Source of the DNA: Ottelia alismoides
Lineage: Eukaryota > Streptophyta > Magnoliopsida > Alismatales > Hydrocharitaceae
Direction: 5' to 3'
Length of the DNA: 64,000 nucleotides
Assembly (NCBI GenBank): GCA_037367405.1
Contig: JAZKJV010000607.1
Coordinates: 711,833-775,832, forward strand
Positions 9,601 through 19,324 of this stretch are shown here, piece by piece. A program made the translations under genes and the position numbers. Numbering within the stretch: position 1 is the first letter of the stretch; every line of letters begins with the position of its first letter. Under the pieces are notes generated by a model. That model ran no database searches, had not been told where the DNA came from, and saw nothing but the letters and a program-made list of their open reading frames with translations.

Positions 9601-11136
9601 TATCGATATCCAGTCGAAATCGAAATTCGACCGAAACGACCGAAATGACCGAAATATGAGGGTCCAAGTACAAAAAATGACCGAAATGATCAAAATTTCG
9701 GTCGAAATTCGGCCGAAATTCTATTTCGGTCAGTCACCGAAATGGTGACCGAAACCGACATTTAGGGCCTTACTGTGTATCCTAACCCTCACCCCGCTAT
9801 CTAAAGAGGCTTAGGCTCTCATCTGACACGTCCAAGTATTTCATTCCACATAAACTTCTCCAATGTTGCATACCCACTTCAATGATCTGGTGGTAGTGCA
9901 GTGTGCCTACCATGTAAAAGACCAAGGTTCAAATCCCTCCTTGTGGGGGGTACGTTAGATAGCCGACAACCAATGTAAAAAAATAATTGGATCTTTCAAC
10001 ATGGATTTGAGCAAGAATCAATGTAGCCTACTGCACTTAAAGTGGGAGAAAGCTTCACCATTTTTTCATATTCTACTATGCAATAACTATGATTCACTTT
10101 CAATTCCAATCATTTGTAGCATCTTGTTGATGACAAGATACAGTCCAAAGACCAAGGTTGCAAAAATCGGTAGTCGGTACTCGGTCGGTTGGGTCACTGA
10201 CTAAGGATTAATCGGCAGTCGGACGACTAATCAGATTTAGTCGGACTTTAATCGATTTTGATTTTTTTAATTATTTTCAATATATAAATCATTTTTGTAT
10301 ACATATTCTTACATATCTACACAGATTTGTACATTTATTATATTATCATAATGAAACAAAAGAAGAAATTGAATTTAAATAAAACATTAAGTATATTAGA
10401 ATGAATTTGCTTTAAAAAATAAAAAAATAAATGGTATCTCCAAGCAAAAATTGATCGACTAGTTGGCCTTAGTCGGAATTAGTCAGTACTCGGTCGGCCA
10501 CCCCACCGACTAGACTAGTCGGACCTACTAGTCGGGCCAGTCGGGGGATTTTTACAACAATGCCAAAGACTGCACTAGTTTGACTGGTGAAACAGCATCA
10601 ACTGCCAAGTGCATTTGAAAATTATAATTTAATTTACGATGAAATAATGTGCAGATTAGTGTAACACCATATGTTCCGATACTCACATGCTTACAGTGTG
10701 GTTTAATGATCTACTGCTGTAACACCGTATGAAACATGGTAGACATTTCAAGAGAATTTCAGAAATTCGTTATGCATGATTAATGGATGATAACTGCAGA
10801 AACAAACGCAAAAGCAACGCCCGGCATTGTCCAAAATATCATGTGTTCCTAAATTTTACAAAAACTGTACAGGGAAATATAGACAACCCTCCAGAAACCA
10901 GAATCAACAAAGGGGCTGAAACAGCAGAAACATGTCGATTTAGAGAAGCAAACTTGAAAATAGGACCAAATAAAATTTTCACCAGTATCTACTACCTTCT
11001 CAGCAGTGTAGCAACCTGCAGGTCCACTCCCGACAATGCACACAAGAAGATGTTTCGAAGAAGAGGAGAGACCGCTCGATTGAATCAGCCGTTCTAGATT
11101 TCGACAATGGCGGAAAGTTGAGGGGATCCTCGTCAT
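6551..11136 (-). CDS. MFDR: mitochondrial NADPH:adrenodoxin (ferredoxin) oxidoreductase, exons 1-5 of a split gene
   Basis: Five exons join in phase 0: 11136-10996, 7292-7188, 7034-6921, 6825-6772 and 6667-6551 (47, 35, 38, 18 and 39 codons). All visible introns are GT-AG. The protein begins with an Arg/Ser-rich presequence-like stretch, then the FAD-binding glycine motif VCIVGSGPAG, the family hallmark DRMPTPFGLLRSGVAPDHPE, VVLAYGAESD and GIHSAREFVWWYNGHPD. The start is supported by an in-frame TGA two codons upstream. Family knowledge: the enzyme (yeast Arh1, animal FDXR, Arabidopsis MFDR) passes electrons from NADPH to mitochondrial ferredoxin for Fe-S and biotin synthesis. The exon series stops at VIFGQ, just before the NADP-binding part (normally GNVA...). 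The remaining exons may lie left of the window or be lost. There is no stop or frameshift in the exons seen. Confidence 0.93.
6772..6825 (-). CDS. MFDR: MFDR exon 4
   Basis: Short 18-codon exon VVLAYGAESDRSLGICGE between acceptor ttaaaacag and donor gtacac. The family usually has GIPGE; here it is GICGE. Confidence 0.93.
6921..7034 (-). CDS. MFDR: MFDR exon 3
   Basis: Acceptor ctcaacag precedes IVVNQFSRTLSDERCSYFGN; the exon ends at SELRSIYDV before donor gtaata. Length is 38 codons in phase. Confidence 0.94.
7188..7292 (-). CDS. MFDR: MFDR exon 2
   Basis: Acceptor ttacttcag precedes MLKSHEQVDIDIVDR; the exon carries PTPFGLLRSGVAPDHPETK and ends at donor gtgcat. Intron 1 before it is about 3.7 kb and full of transposable elements. 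Confidence 0.95.
7480..8859. mobile_element. TA-flanked MITE with tandem internal repeats, carrying a nested hAT element
   Basis: Left end TCCAATGGGTCCCATGCC... and right end ...TCCATTGGA form an inverted repeat of about 40 bp (shared core GCCGTTTAGAGATGGGATGA) flanked by TA on both sides. Without the nested hAT element the unit is about 556 bp. Its body consists of diverged repeats of CTTCAGTAA, GATATCATAGCTTTAGTAAC and GAAGTTAC. A TA duplication suggests a Tc1/mariner-type origin, but the termini do not match a family I recognise. It lies in MFDR intron 1. Confidence 0.8.
7876..8691. mobile_element. non-autonomous hAT element (816 bp) with GCGGCCGC/GCATATGC palindromes
   Basis: Termini are CAGTGTTCACGAAAGCGG and CCGCTTTCCTGAACCTTG (inverted repeat with a few mismatches), flanked by perfect 8-bp direct repeats gttacaag at 7868-7875 and 8692-8699. 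The left 170 bp and right 120 bp are dense in GCGG, GCATATGCGG and GCGGCCGC units; the centre is AT-rich. No transposase is visible. It is inserted inside the TA-flanked MITE and is therefore younger. Confidence 0.93.
8862..9550. repeat. degenerate LTR-like sequence in MFDR intron 1
   Basis: No coding potential. Repeated GTCGACTAA/AGTCGACT-type motifs (about 9219-9440) in AT-rich context resemble the LTRs of some copia elements. Borders and duplications are not visible, so the assignment is weak. Confidence 0.25.
9558..9772. mobile_element. small degenerate hAT-like MITE with CGAAATTTCGG repeats
   Basis: Left end CATGGCCTCAAATTC and right end GACATTTAGGGCCTTA are a partial inverted repeat. 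Flanking 8-mers gtttgtat (9550-9557) and ctgtgtat (9773-9780) agree at 6 of 8 positions. The 215 bp are packed with CGAAATT, CGGTC and GACCGAAA units, the same construction as the better preserved hAT elements nearby. Confidence 0.5.
9870..9983 (+). repeat. tRNA-derived SINE
   Basis: An A-box-like TCTGGTGGTAGTGCA (9886-9900) and a B-box GGTTCAAATCCC (9926-9937) lie about 26 bp apart, followed by a tRNA-unrelated part and a terminal A-run near 9977-9983. This is the organisation of plant tRNA-derived SINEs. The 5' border and a target duplication were not found. Confidence 0.5.
10153..10562. mobile_element. non-autonomous hAT element (410 bp) with GACTAGTC palindromes
   Basis: Ends CAAGGTTGCAAAAATCGG and GGATTTTTACAACAATG form an imperfect inverted repeat, flanked by perfect 8-bp direct repeats ccaaagac at 10145-10152 and 10563-10570. 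Both ends are rich in TCGGTCGG, GACTAGTCGG and AGTCGG units and the centre is AT-rich. It lies in MFDR intron 1 about 430 bp from exon 1. Confidence 0.92.
10996..11136 (-). CDS. MFDR: MFDR exon 1 (start codon, presequence, FAD motif)
   Basis: Runs from ATG (11134-11136) to AEK followed by the donor gtagta. It encodes a probable mitochondrial presequence of about 28 residues and the dinucleotide-binding VGSGPAG loop. Confidence 0.92.
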
Positions 11137-11257
11137 TTCTCAGCTACCCCTTTCCTATGATCGGTTATAATAAGTACAAGCAAGAAAACTCATAATTTCA
11201 ATTCTGACAAAGACATAGCTTAGAGAGTCGCAATCAAACTGAACTGTAAGGAAGATA

Positions 11258-11430
11258 CCTATGTTCGAGTTCGATTCGATAAAGAAGTTCGAGAGTTCGG
11301 GTTCGAGTTTGATTCAATATAGGTTTGTTAGTTTATGTTTGAATTCGAGTTCATTTGCATAATAAACGTTCGAGTTCAATTCAATAATACTTCGTTAATA
11401 GTTCTTATTTAAGTCAAACATCTAAAAATG
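11258..11430. repeat. array of GTTCGAGTTCGA motifs
   Basis: At least eight GTTCGA/ATTCGA units occur between about 11264 and 11390, grading into AT-rich DNA. It looks like one end of a hAT-type MITE of the same construction as those above; no matching terminal repeat or duplication was found. Confidence 0.35.
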
Positions 11431-12767
11431 AACAAGTTCAAAATTCATGTTTGATAACAAGTTCGATAGTATTAAATTGAATATGTTATGATATATATGT
11501 TGTTTTAAATTTCATTTGTATTCAATATCGTGACATTATACAATTTATATTGTCAAGATAAGACTTAGTTGAGCTGAAGTAATTGCCATGGCTCCATGGT
11601 AATCTAACATGCATGCCCTTTCTTCATGAAGATATGCATATTGGACAATCAAAATAAACAAAAATATGAATTTGACAACATGTTGAATATATAACTTTGA
11701 AAGTTTTAGAATGAACTGGACCGATAAATTCGCCTGGATTTGCACCCACTAAGAGAAGGGGAACATATGGGGCTAGATGTGGCTAAATGACGTAGTTCAG
11801 GCTTCCACTGATCAATGACAATTACAGGTTAGCTTATATTTTAAACTGAAACAAGCTGGTCGGCAAATGGGCATCCACACCAAGCACTAATTTTGCTGAA
11901 AACGATGAACCCAATTACTATAGCGCAAAACAGCATGGGTGTGCATTTTCTATTGATTTAGATGGAAGCAATCACTTTGCTCAACAATGGATATGAATCA
12001 CAAAGGGGCACAAATAGGGTTAGGTGTTATTGATGGTGCGTAACAAAATCACATGGATCATAGATTTTGCATGGTTAGCTTTGATAAACAATGAACAAAC
12101 CTTGTCTACACATAGGCATAAAAAACCAACTAAAAATCAAGACCGTAAAACAGTAACACCGTATACGAATTCATCTTGTACATCTCGTCTCCTTGGGTGG
12201 CCACAACCCACAAGAAAAGATAAGTGCTCACCAACAACCCCGCTAAACCCCTATGTACACGAGAAACATGTGTGCGCATGTGAGCATGTTTCGCAACAAA
12301 GGCATAATTATCACCTGACCCTATAAGGTGATTTTTCCAATCCCACACTAATCAGTGCCAACTTACGTATGGGTTAACTTTGTCCATTTGGGTCCAAAGT
12401 GGAAGGATCCAAGAACTGATGCAAGAAATTGCCTAATGCAAAAGAATGGTTTTACCCATAGCATGTATTTTTCTTCAGTTAGGCAGGTTTAGCATTAGCT
12501 AATACGCAGTGAAACGATGAAAGAATACAGAAATATGCAAATGATTCAAAAAACACCTTCTTCAGAAGGCTCTTGTCACTTGCCCTACTGATCAAGGAGA
12601 TGCAAAAACATCAGCGCCCCTGTAACTAAGTGGATTCGGTCTACTGTCATCTTCGTGACCTGTATGTCATATCAAAAATAGAGCCTTCCATTTCACTACA
12701 AGAAAAAGAAAAAAATGGACCTGATACTAAGAGCAGCATGAATGTGAAGATGAAGGCGCTATGATAC
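11431..12767. other. no gene recognised; possible MFDR 5' intron
   Basis: AT-rich sequence with short random open frames only. If the 5'-UTR exon at 12768 is real, most of this is its intron. Confidence 0.3.
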
Positions 12768-13060
12768 CTGCAGTATAACGCAAGCCCAAATTCAGAATGC
12801 TGCCATCCACCGAGAAATTGGCACTGAAGTTTTAAAAAATTGTTGGTATATAGTCTAAGCGGTGGTATGGAGATACTAGCGGGTAATAGCGGTGGTGTGG
12901 CGATAGAGAGGGCCAAGCGGGCGACGGCGTTGATGGCATTGATCGGTGGGAACCGCGGAGCGGCGGAGGAGAGGCGGCGGGTGTCGTGTAGGTGAGTCGA
13001 GGGAAAAGGAGTTAAAATTGGGGGGGGCGTTGCGGAGGGGGGAAAGGGATTTGGAAGGAA
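12768..13060 (-). promoter_or_regulatory. candidate MFDR 5'-UTR exon and promoter region
   Basis: On the minus strand a pyrimidine-rich, locally GC-rich block (12860-13060) leads into sequence ending at a good splice donor, ctgcag before gtatca (12767/12768). The MFDR start exon is preceded by an acceptor-like tcatag about 20 bp upstream of its ATG, so a 5'-UTR intron of about 1.6 kb is plausible. Open frames exist on both strands here but show no domain. This is inference from composition and splice signals. Confidence 0.35.
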
Positions 13061-13309
13061 GTGTCATTTTTTCTCTTATTTTTCACAGGAGGGTCATGGC
13101 CAGGTGGGATAGGGTGGAATGGGATTTGGAATTCAGTACAGAAAAAACAAGAATTGAGAAATGGGCAAGAATTGAGAAATGGGATGTGAAAATTGAAATT
13201 ACGGATAATGAGGGTGATAAGATGGAAATTTAGTTGTATTAGAAGCATAAATTATGTATAGATTATATTTATATAATATGAAAATAATTTATATGTGTGT
13301 TATCAAATG

Positions 13310-13480
13310 TAGACATATATCGAACGAACTTATATTATGTTCATATTCAGTTCCTAAGCTATCAAACTAAAATTTAAAGTTCGTCTTCAGATCACTAAGT
13401 AAAGAACAAATATTTCTCGAACTATTATCGAACGAACTCTAATCGAATATGAAAATGTACGGTTCGATTAGCAATCCTAA
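13310..13480. repeat. array of TCGAACGAAC motifs
   Basis: Units ATCGAACGAACTT, CTCGAACTATT, ATCGAACGAACTCTAATCGAA and GGTTCGATTAGC recur to 13475, ending ...GCAATCCTA, which is a hAT-like terminus (TAGGATTGC when reversed). A left partner is not certain; the TTCGA array at 11258 is one possibility. Confidence 0.35.
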
Positions 13481-13559
13481 TCAGCACAAGATACAATGAG
13501 ATTGACTGAAAGAAAATCAGCGCAAATTATTGCTTCTACTGGCATTAAAGACTATGAAT

Positions 13560-13823
13560 TGGACTCAAATATACCAAGGAGCGGGCAGAGCTCCCAGGAG
13601 GAGCGGGCAGGGCTCCAAGGTGAAGTTAGGGCTCCCAAGCGGAGGTTCCGTGGCGTGTAGGTGGAGCTAGGGCCCTCTAGCAGGAGGTTCCGTAGCATGC
13701 AAGGCTTGTGGCCACAGCTCTCCGCATAGGAGCACCTCGTGATGTGGTTACAGTTTCGGGTTTCGGTGGAGAGGTTTTGAGAGAATAACCTCCTTTCTAT
13801 AATGAATGAACACATCTGACCCA
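13560..13823. repeat. short GC-rich imperfect repeats
   Basis: Repeated phrases GAGCGGGCAG(A/G)GCTCC, GGTTCCGT and AGGGCTCC occupy 13579-13700. Coding capacity is not supported. It may be part of a decayed LTR; no borders were seen. Confidence 0.3.
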
Positions 13824-13826
13824 TAA

Positions 13827-14192
13827 GGGTGCGTTTGGTTGGTGGGTTATCCGGGGAAGGATAATCAATTTTTGTGTTAGTGTGTTTGGTTGGTGGGTTA
13901 AGGGTTGGAAGTATTTATGTGATGTGATTGTATTGAATTTAAAAAAGTTGGTAGTTATTATGATATGATTGTATTGAAATTTGAAAAAGTGAGTAGTTGT
14001 TGTGATGTGATTATATTGAAGTTTGGAATGGTGAGTATAAGTTGAGTATTTTATGATTTTTAGATGATATGATGATATAATATATATATATATTTTGATG
14101 GGAAGGGAGTAGACCCTACTAGTGGGTTAGGATTGTGGGGTTTGGGGGGTAACCCGCCCAAATTGGGGGGTAACCCCCAACCGAACGGGCCC
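13827..14192. mobile_element. PIF/Harbinger (Tourist-type) MITE
   Basis: Left end GGGTGCGTTTGGTTGG and right end CCAACCGAACGGGCCC form an inverted repeat with two mismatches, flanked by TAA on both sides (13824-13826 and 14193-14195). A 3-bp TWA duplication with GGG-type ends is characteristic of Harbinger/Tourist elements. Internal GTTGGTGGGTTA is repeated near the left end. Size 366 bp, no coding. Confidence 0.85.
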
Positions 14193-14288
14193 TAAAGGAG
14201 TAGGATGACTCGGAAATAAAAAATGTGACAACGAAATGAAATGTGAGAATTAAAAAAATAGGAAAAAATCAACTCATATCCTAAAAAT

Positions 14289-14310
14289 GTGTATCTTTTG
14301 AAAGATACAC
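14289..14310. other. perfect 22-nt hairpin
   Basis: GTGTATCTTT, a TG loop and AAAGATACAC form a perfect stem of 10 bp. It lies just beyond the C-terminal end of the hAT transposase pseudogene and could belong to that element's end; there is no run of T that would suggest a terminator. Confidence 0.4.
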
Positions 14311-14419
14311 GCTTCGAAAAATATAATTTTAGTTATGAAAATGAAAAGAAATGAAATATATTAATAGAATATCTCAAAAGATCACATAAGTGAGGATCTT
14401 CATTCGTGTATAATATTAA

Positions 14420-16793
14420 AATCATTAATATATAAATAGATGTTGAATGTATGTGTAATTTCATTATCAATATATATGATCATACAATCAGTGAAAATTT
14501 CATCATGTATTTTAGTAGGAAGTTTGATTTTCACGATCTTCATCGTTGAAAATACTTGTTTTTCAGTTGTAGTCAATAGAGGAAGAGTTGATATGAGTCG
14601 AATAAATCTTTCATACAGAGGATACATTCTTGATAATCTAGTCTCTGCCAACAAGTGACAAAACTCACAAGTTGATGATGCACATTTCAATTGGGGATGT
14701 TGAGCAACATCAAGATGAAAATCGTTTTGCTTCATATCTTATATATAACTTTTCTTGCACGGATATATCTTCAGAAGAAAAACTTTATATGGGTGAGTGA
14801 ACTGTTTCAACATCAAATGCCTTGTAATTAAGTAATTATCCATTGGATCTATTGTGGAAGTGAGAATTAACAGGTCCATAATGTAACTTATTCTAGATCG
14901 CTAAACAAAATGTTGTGGCTAGTACAGGGATATAATAGATATAATCACCATAGATATAAGCAATCAATCCACAAAACAAACAGCCATAAAGATAATATTT
15001 TTTACGTGGAAATCCCACGGGGTAAAACCACAACCTGAGTCATCTGGCTCAGGATTTTTCGATTGATCAAGTCAATCAACTGTCCGCTATCTCGAGTTAT
15101 TTCCCCACGGTTAACTCAATCGTTTACATGTGCTTTGAATCACGCACCAAAACTTTCCCACACCTTGGATCAAACACCAAGTTGTATGTACATCTTGCAT
15201 CAAACACCGAGTGTTACAGTACAACAATATTACGAAAATCTATAAAGCCTCATATATAAATATGCAGTGTGAATAATGAAGTTAAAGAACATATACGATG
15301 TAATAAATAATAGAATTGCAAACCGAGTGTGTAAACCACTAGCTCTCAAGATGTAATCTTAAAGTAGATAACAAGAGAGACGACCTCGATTAGAGCTTTG
15401 AAAGAGAGAGAGAGAGAGAAAGAGGTTTTACCTTGTAATGTGTGTTCGCAATAATGGGTCTAGGGTTTAATTTATAGTAGTGGGGGAAGAGCTCTAAAAA
15501 ATATAGTCGTTGGAAATAAGTCCGGAAAGAACAAGGTGATCGATCATCTCAAGTCGATCAAACAAGGTGATTGCAGGAAGCAGTGGTAATATTTATAATT
15601 GAAGGTAATTTTAAAAAAAATGATATGTGGAGCTTTACATGAGATAAATAATGCATATTGTAGTCGATGTCCTAAGCAATAGGTATAATACGTATATTGA
15701 CACTCTTTTACATATAAAGCTTGAAGGTCATTACACTCTCCTTGCATACTAGTAGCAACATCATATCCTTGATCTCAAGCATATTTAAGATTAAGATTGT
15801 AATGTTCAAGAAGATAAGAAATTTTGTCTTTAAGGTACAAGCAGACACAGCATGGAGTCATGGACATGAATAATACCAAAAAATTTTCCTTAATGCAACT
15901 ATCAAGGAACCATTAAATAATTGTCATTTATTCTTTTTTTTAAATTCATCGCGAGTTTCATCACCAATAAATCATAATTTTGCATCATCCATTTCTTTTC
16001 TTGTTTGGTACTCTATCTGGCAACATATGAAAGATCTCTTTTTGAATTTTGGTGAAGTATATCTAGCATTACCGTATGTGCATTTTCTAAAACCATTGCA
16101 GCAACATCTTTATTATAGGAAGCAGGCATTTTGACTACTTAAATAAAATTGCTTCGAGTCCTTAGATACATATGCTCCTCGGGACCTTTGAATTGGACAT
16201 GTTTGGAAAAAAAGCCACATAGTAGAGTCAGTTGTTGCATGTAGCCTCAATTTATTATTCGCAATTCATCGATTATCTTGGTTGTGAAATTCTAAATCAA
16301 TATATTGACAACAAATCATCAAATCTCGACAAGATTGCTTACAAGCGTTATGTGGTGAATTTGGATCTCTATGAATATAGGCTCAAAAGCATTGTTTTTT
16401 CCATTGTTCACATTTTTCCCATTAGAAATTCTTACAATTGTAAATGCCATTAATCCAAAATGAGAAAAAATTTTATTATTAAAAAGATTACATGGTTGAT
16501 AAAAATATTGTATCATTTATATGAGAATATTCTAACCAAGGTGGAGATAATTTGTACCAATATGATTGAAAATGTTATCTATCTAAACTTGAAATGGGAT
16601 ACTCATGAAGAATATGTTGTAATGGACCGAAATTTATATAAGCACACATAATTTCATTTAGTTGATTAATATGATACCCCCATATCTGCGACTGTAAACC
16701 AAGATTGCATTCAACGAGATTGATATCTACTCTATTAGCCTCGAAATTTAAAAGGTTGTGAGGAGGAAAAGAGTTCCTTGTAGTTGTCTCCAA
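14420..16793 (-). pseudogene. hAT-type transposase-like gene (zinc finger MYM-type protein 1-like), broken
   Basis: Three segments in correct order on the minus strand match the plant TTF-zinc-finger/DUF4371/hAT-dimerisation protein family. The first is near 16793-16575 (NLGLQSQIWGYHINQLNEI, typical N-terminus). The second is near 16000-15565 (GDETRDEF, then DQGYDVATSMQGECNDLQAL and YTYCLGHRLQYAL). The third is near 14735-14420, the dimerisation domain (MYPLYERFIRLI, FSTMKIVKIKLPTK). Between the second and third lies a copia-type LTR (about 14910-15565), so the gene was split by insertion. Frames are broken repeatedly. Members of this family are transposase-derived; whether this copy was a transposase or a domesticated gene cannot be told. 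Confidence 0.82.
14910..15565 (-). repeat. copia-type LTR (solo or fragment) inside the hAT pseudogene
   Basis: The plus strand begins near TGTTGTGGCTAGTACAGGG and contains TTTTTTACGTGGAAATCCCACGG, like the LTR at 2878. On the minus strand a TATA-like CTATAAATTA lies near 15467-15476, followed by a GA-rich run near 15402-15422. Repeats of CAAACACC(A/G)AG occur at 15170-15215. The transposase frame stops at its right border and resumes on its left. Exact ends are not resolved. Confidence 0.5.
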
Positions 16794-17055
16794 GCCAATA
16801 ACATAAGCAGATCAATTCTCTAGTACAAGATCTTCCTTGAAAATCGCATCTATAAATGATCTTTTTGTTGCCATCTTCTTAATATTAAAGTCCGTACATT
16901 TCTCAATATTAAAGTCCGTACATATAAGCTCAAATTCAATTTATTAATTTGATATAATACAATTGTATCTAGTTGTAATAAATAACCTATCCATGGAGTT
17001 ATCTATACATATTGGCAGATGTTTACTGAATTATAACAAAAAAATAATACACTAT
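16794..17055. other. no gene recognised; short direct repeat
   Basis: AT-rich; a 20-bp unit beginning AATATTAAAGTCCGTACAT is duplicated in tandem at about 16880-16923. Otherwise nothing is seen. Confidence 0.4.
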
Positions 17056-17450
17056 ATATATGGAAAAAAGGAGTATGCTTCCTGGGTGTAGCTAACTTAC
17101 ATGCTCCCACCCCTTTTCCCATGTATTTTTTTATTTTTATGAAATGAAACCTATTGGAATTTAGATCACAATATATCACCATGGTGTCATTAAATTTGAC
17201 TTAATTCGAGACTCCTATCCCCTCCATCAAAACTGTCAAATTTTAGCGGTCTCAGAATTGCTAAAATTGACCCCCTCCAGATGGAGGACATATGAGTCTC
17301 TGTTTCTGACGAAATTGGAATAGCATGTAAGAGGGATATAGTGATGAATATACATATTTCATTTTCCAAAAAAATAATAAATTAGGGGGAAAATGGGGGT
17401 GGGAGTAGCCAATTGGCTACACCTAGGGTGTAGCCTCATTTAACCATATA
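17056..17450. mobile_element. fold-back MITE with long imperfect inverted repeats
   Basis: The left arm (TATATGG...CTGGGTGTAGC...GCTCCCACCCC) is mirrored by the right arm (GGGGTGGGAG...GCTACACC...CCATATA). The arms are about 55-60 bp with roughly 70 percent match by eye. A target duplication could not be fixed, so the superfamily is open. Confidence 0.6.
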
Positions 17451-18059
17451 CACATATATATTATAACTATTAAATGATAGTTATCTTTATATAATTTTTA
17501 AAATTCTAACACTGTCTTATATACGAAGAATACATTATAACATGGTAGGACAATTAGGAATTAATTGCGCAATGGAGGAAGTAATATATTGAAAGAGAAT
17601 TAAAAAATAAATTGGATGAGTACAGATTGTACAATGAAATGGATGGATAGAAAAATATGAAAAGGTTATCCTATTAAAAAGAAAAATCAAAGTTAGAAGT
17701 TTGTTCTAACAAGGAAATGGTTGAAGATACAAAAGGGAAACTAACAAATGTAAATGATGATTTTCTTAGTCTAAAAAAGGGAAGCATATGAAGGGAGAGT
17801 ATTTAAAATGTATTTCTTGTGGAAAAATTGAGGTGCCTATCATATTACTTATGAGTTATGCCTATGGTCTTACAGATATTTTCAAGTACGGAGATTGCAT
17901 AATTTTCCATATTAAAAAAGTAAAAGAAATTGATTTAATGTTACATAATGCAAAAAAAAATGATATTGGTCAGCACGCTAACAAAATAAACAAGTAAACA
18001 ATAGGCTAAAAAAGAAAATGAAAAAAAGGATCCAATTAAGTAGAAAAGACATCGATAAT
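17451..18059. other. no gene recognised
   Basis: AT-rich sequence with A-runs; a 69-codon open frame at 17788-17997 has no recognisable domain. Confidence 0.3.
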
Positions 18060-18590
18060 ATTGAGAGTGATTAACTCAAAGATCGAGGTATGTCACCGTT
18101 GAAGCTAATCCTCCGTGAGAGAACTCGAGAGGATTGGGGATTTTGGGGTGGTAGGGGGCTCCCGATCGACAATTGCGGATCTGGGTTCTGTGATCCATTC
18201 TCCTCCCGAAGGAGGTACTTATAGGGTGTGAACGTCCTCGCATCGTCAGTCTCCTCCCCCACGCTCGATGGTTATGATCTCTCATGAGACCTGGCCTCAC
18301 CGCAACCGTCCGAGACGGTTGATTGACCATGCAGTCACAAAGGCCATTCTACATTAACATGGAGAGGAGAGCGAACGGATAGAATTCATGTCGTCGCGAC
18401 TGCAAGGAGGTAACTGATCTCGGTTATTTGAAACCATAGAAATGGTGTGAGTGACTTCTCCTCCTTTGATCCTGTAGGGAAGAAGGTAGGAAGAGGACGA
18501 TGGAACTACAATCAGATCTAGATCCAGAAGGAGCATAATCTTAATTAACACTATCACCCATTTACCTACGAGTCATAAACTGATTGAGAA
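18060..18590 (-). repeat. LTR- or promoter-like segment with TATA box
   Basis: On the minus strand CCCTATAAGTACC (about 18212-18224) resembles a TATA box and is followed by a moderately GC-rich stretch of a kind seen in LTR leaders. No reading frame is convincing and no borders were found. It could equally be a promoter fragment. Confidence 0.3.
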
Positions 18591-18899
18591 GGATCAGAGC
18601 GTTAGAAGATTCCAATTTTTGTAGGTTAAACCTTGCAAAATATAATCTTCACTTCGTTAATTTTACCACTCTTTCTTTGTGGGTGTGTTTGATGTATAAA
18701 ATTGGAAGTAGCACTTATTAAAAAGATAAGTAGCTTTAGAAAAAGAAAGTGCACTTTTTAAGAAAAAGGAACTAGCCACAATATTTTTCTCTTGCAATTT
18801 TTTGTGATGATTACATTTTCATCTATTAGTTTGATTAACTTAATTACCATATAATTTTAAACTAGTCAGCATTGCATATATTAAGTAACAAATATCAAA

Positions 18900-19180
18900 G
18901 AGTAAATTACAAAAAAATCTCTGAACTATACAACTTATTTCAATGTCATACTTGAACTTTAAAAGTTGACAATGTGGTATCCGAACTTTAAGATTTGTCT
19001 GAATGTGATCCTTCACTATTGAAGTTTAGTTGATTATTTCATCTTTCTAACCTTAAATCTCAAACATCAGGGACCACATTGAGACAAATCTTAAAGTTCA
19101 GGTACCACAATGTTACCTTCTAAAGTTCAGATATGACATTGAAATCATGTGTATAGTTCGGATTTTTGTATAATTTACTC
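18900..19180. mobile_element. Mutator-like MITE, near-complete hairpin (281 bp)
   Basis: The element begins GAGTAAATTACAAAAAAATC and ends GATTTTTGTATAATTTACTC, and the whole sequence folds on itself (for example AACTTTAAGATTTGTCT against AGACAAATCTTAAAGTT). Flanking 9-mers aatatcaaa and agtattaaa agree at 7 of 9 positions, consistent with a Mutator-type duplication. Confidence 0.8.
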
Positions 19181-19324
19181 AGTATTAAATTGCATCCTAT
19201 CAATTTTTAAAATTCTATTGCATCGTATTGATAAAAAAGTCTCGTCATTTTTATTAAACTTTAAGTCGGTTAATCTGACTTAGATGTATTTTTTAACTTA
19301 TAAAAAAATTGGTTACAAATTATT

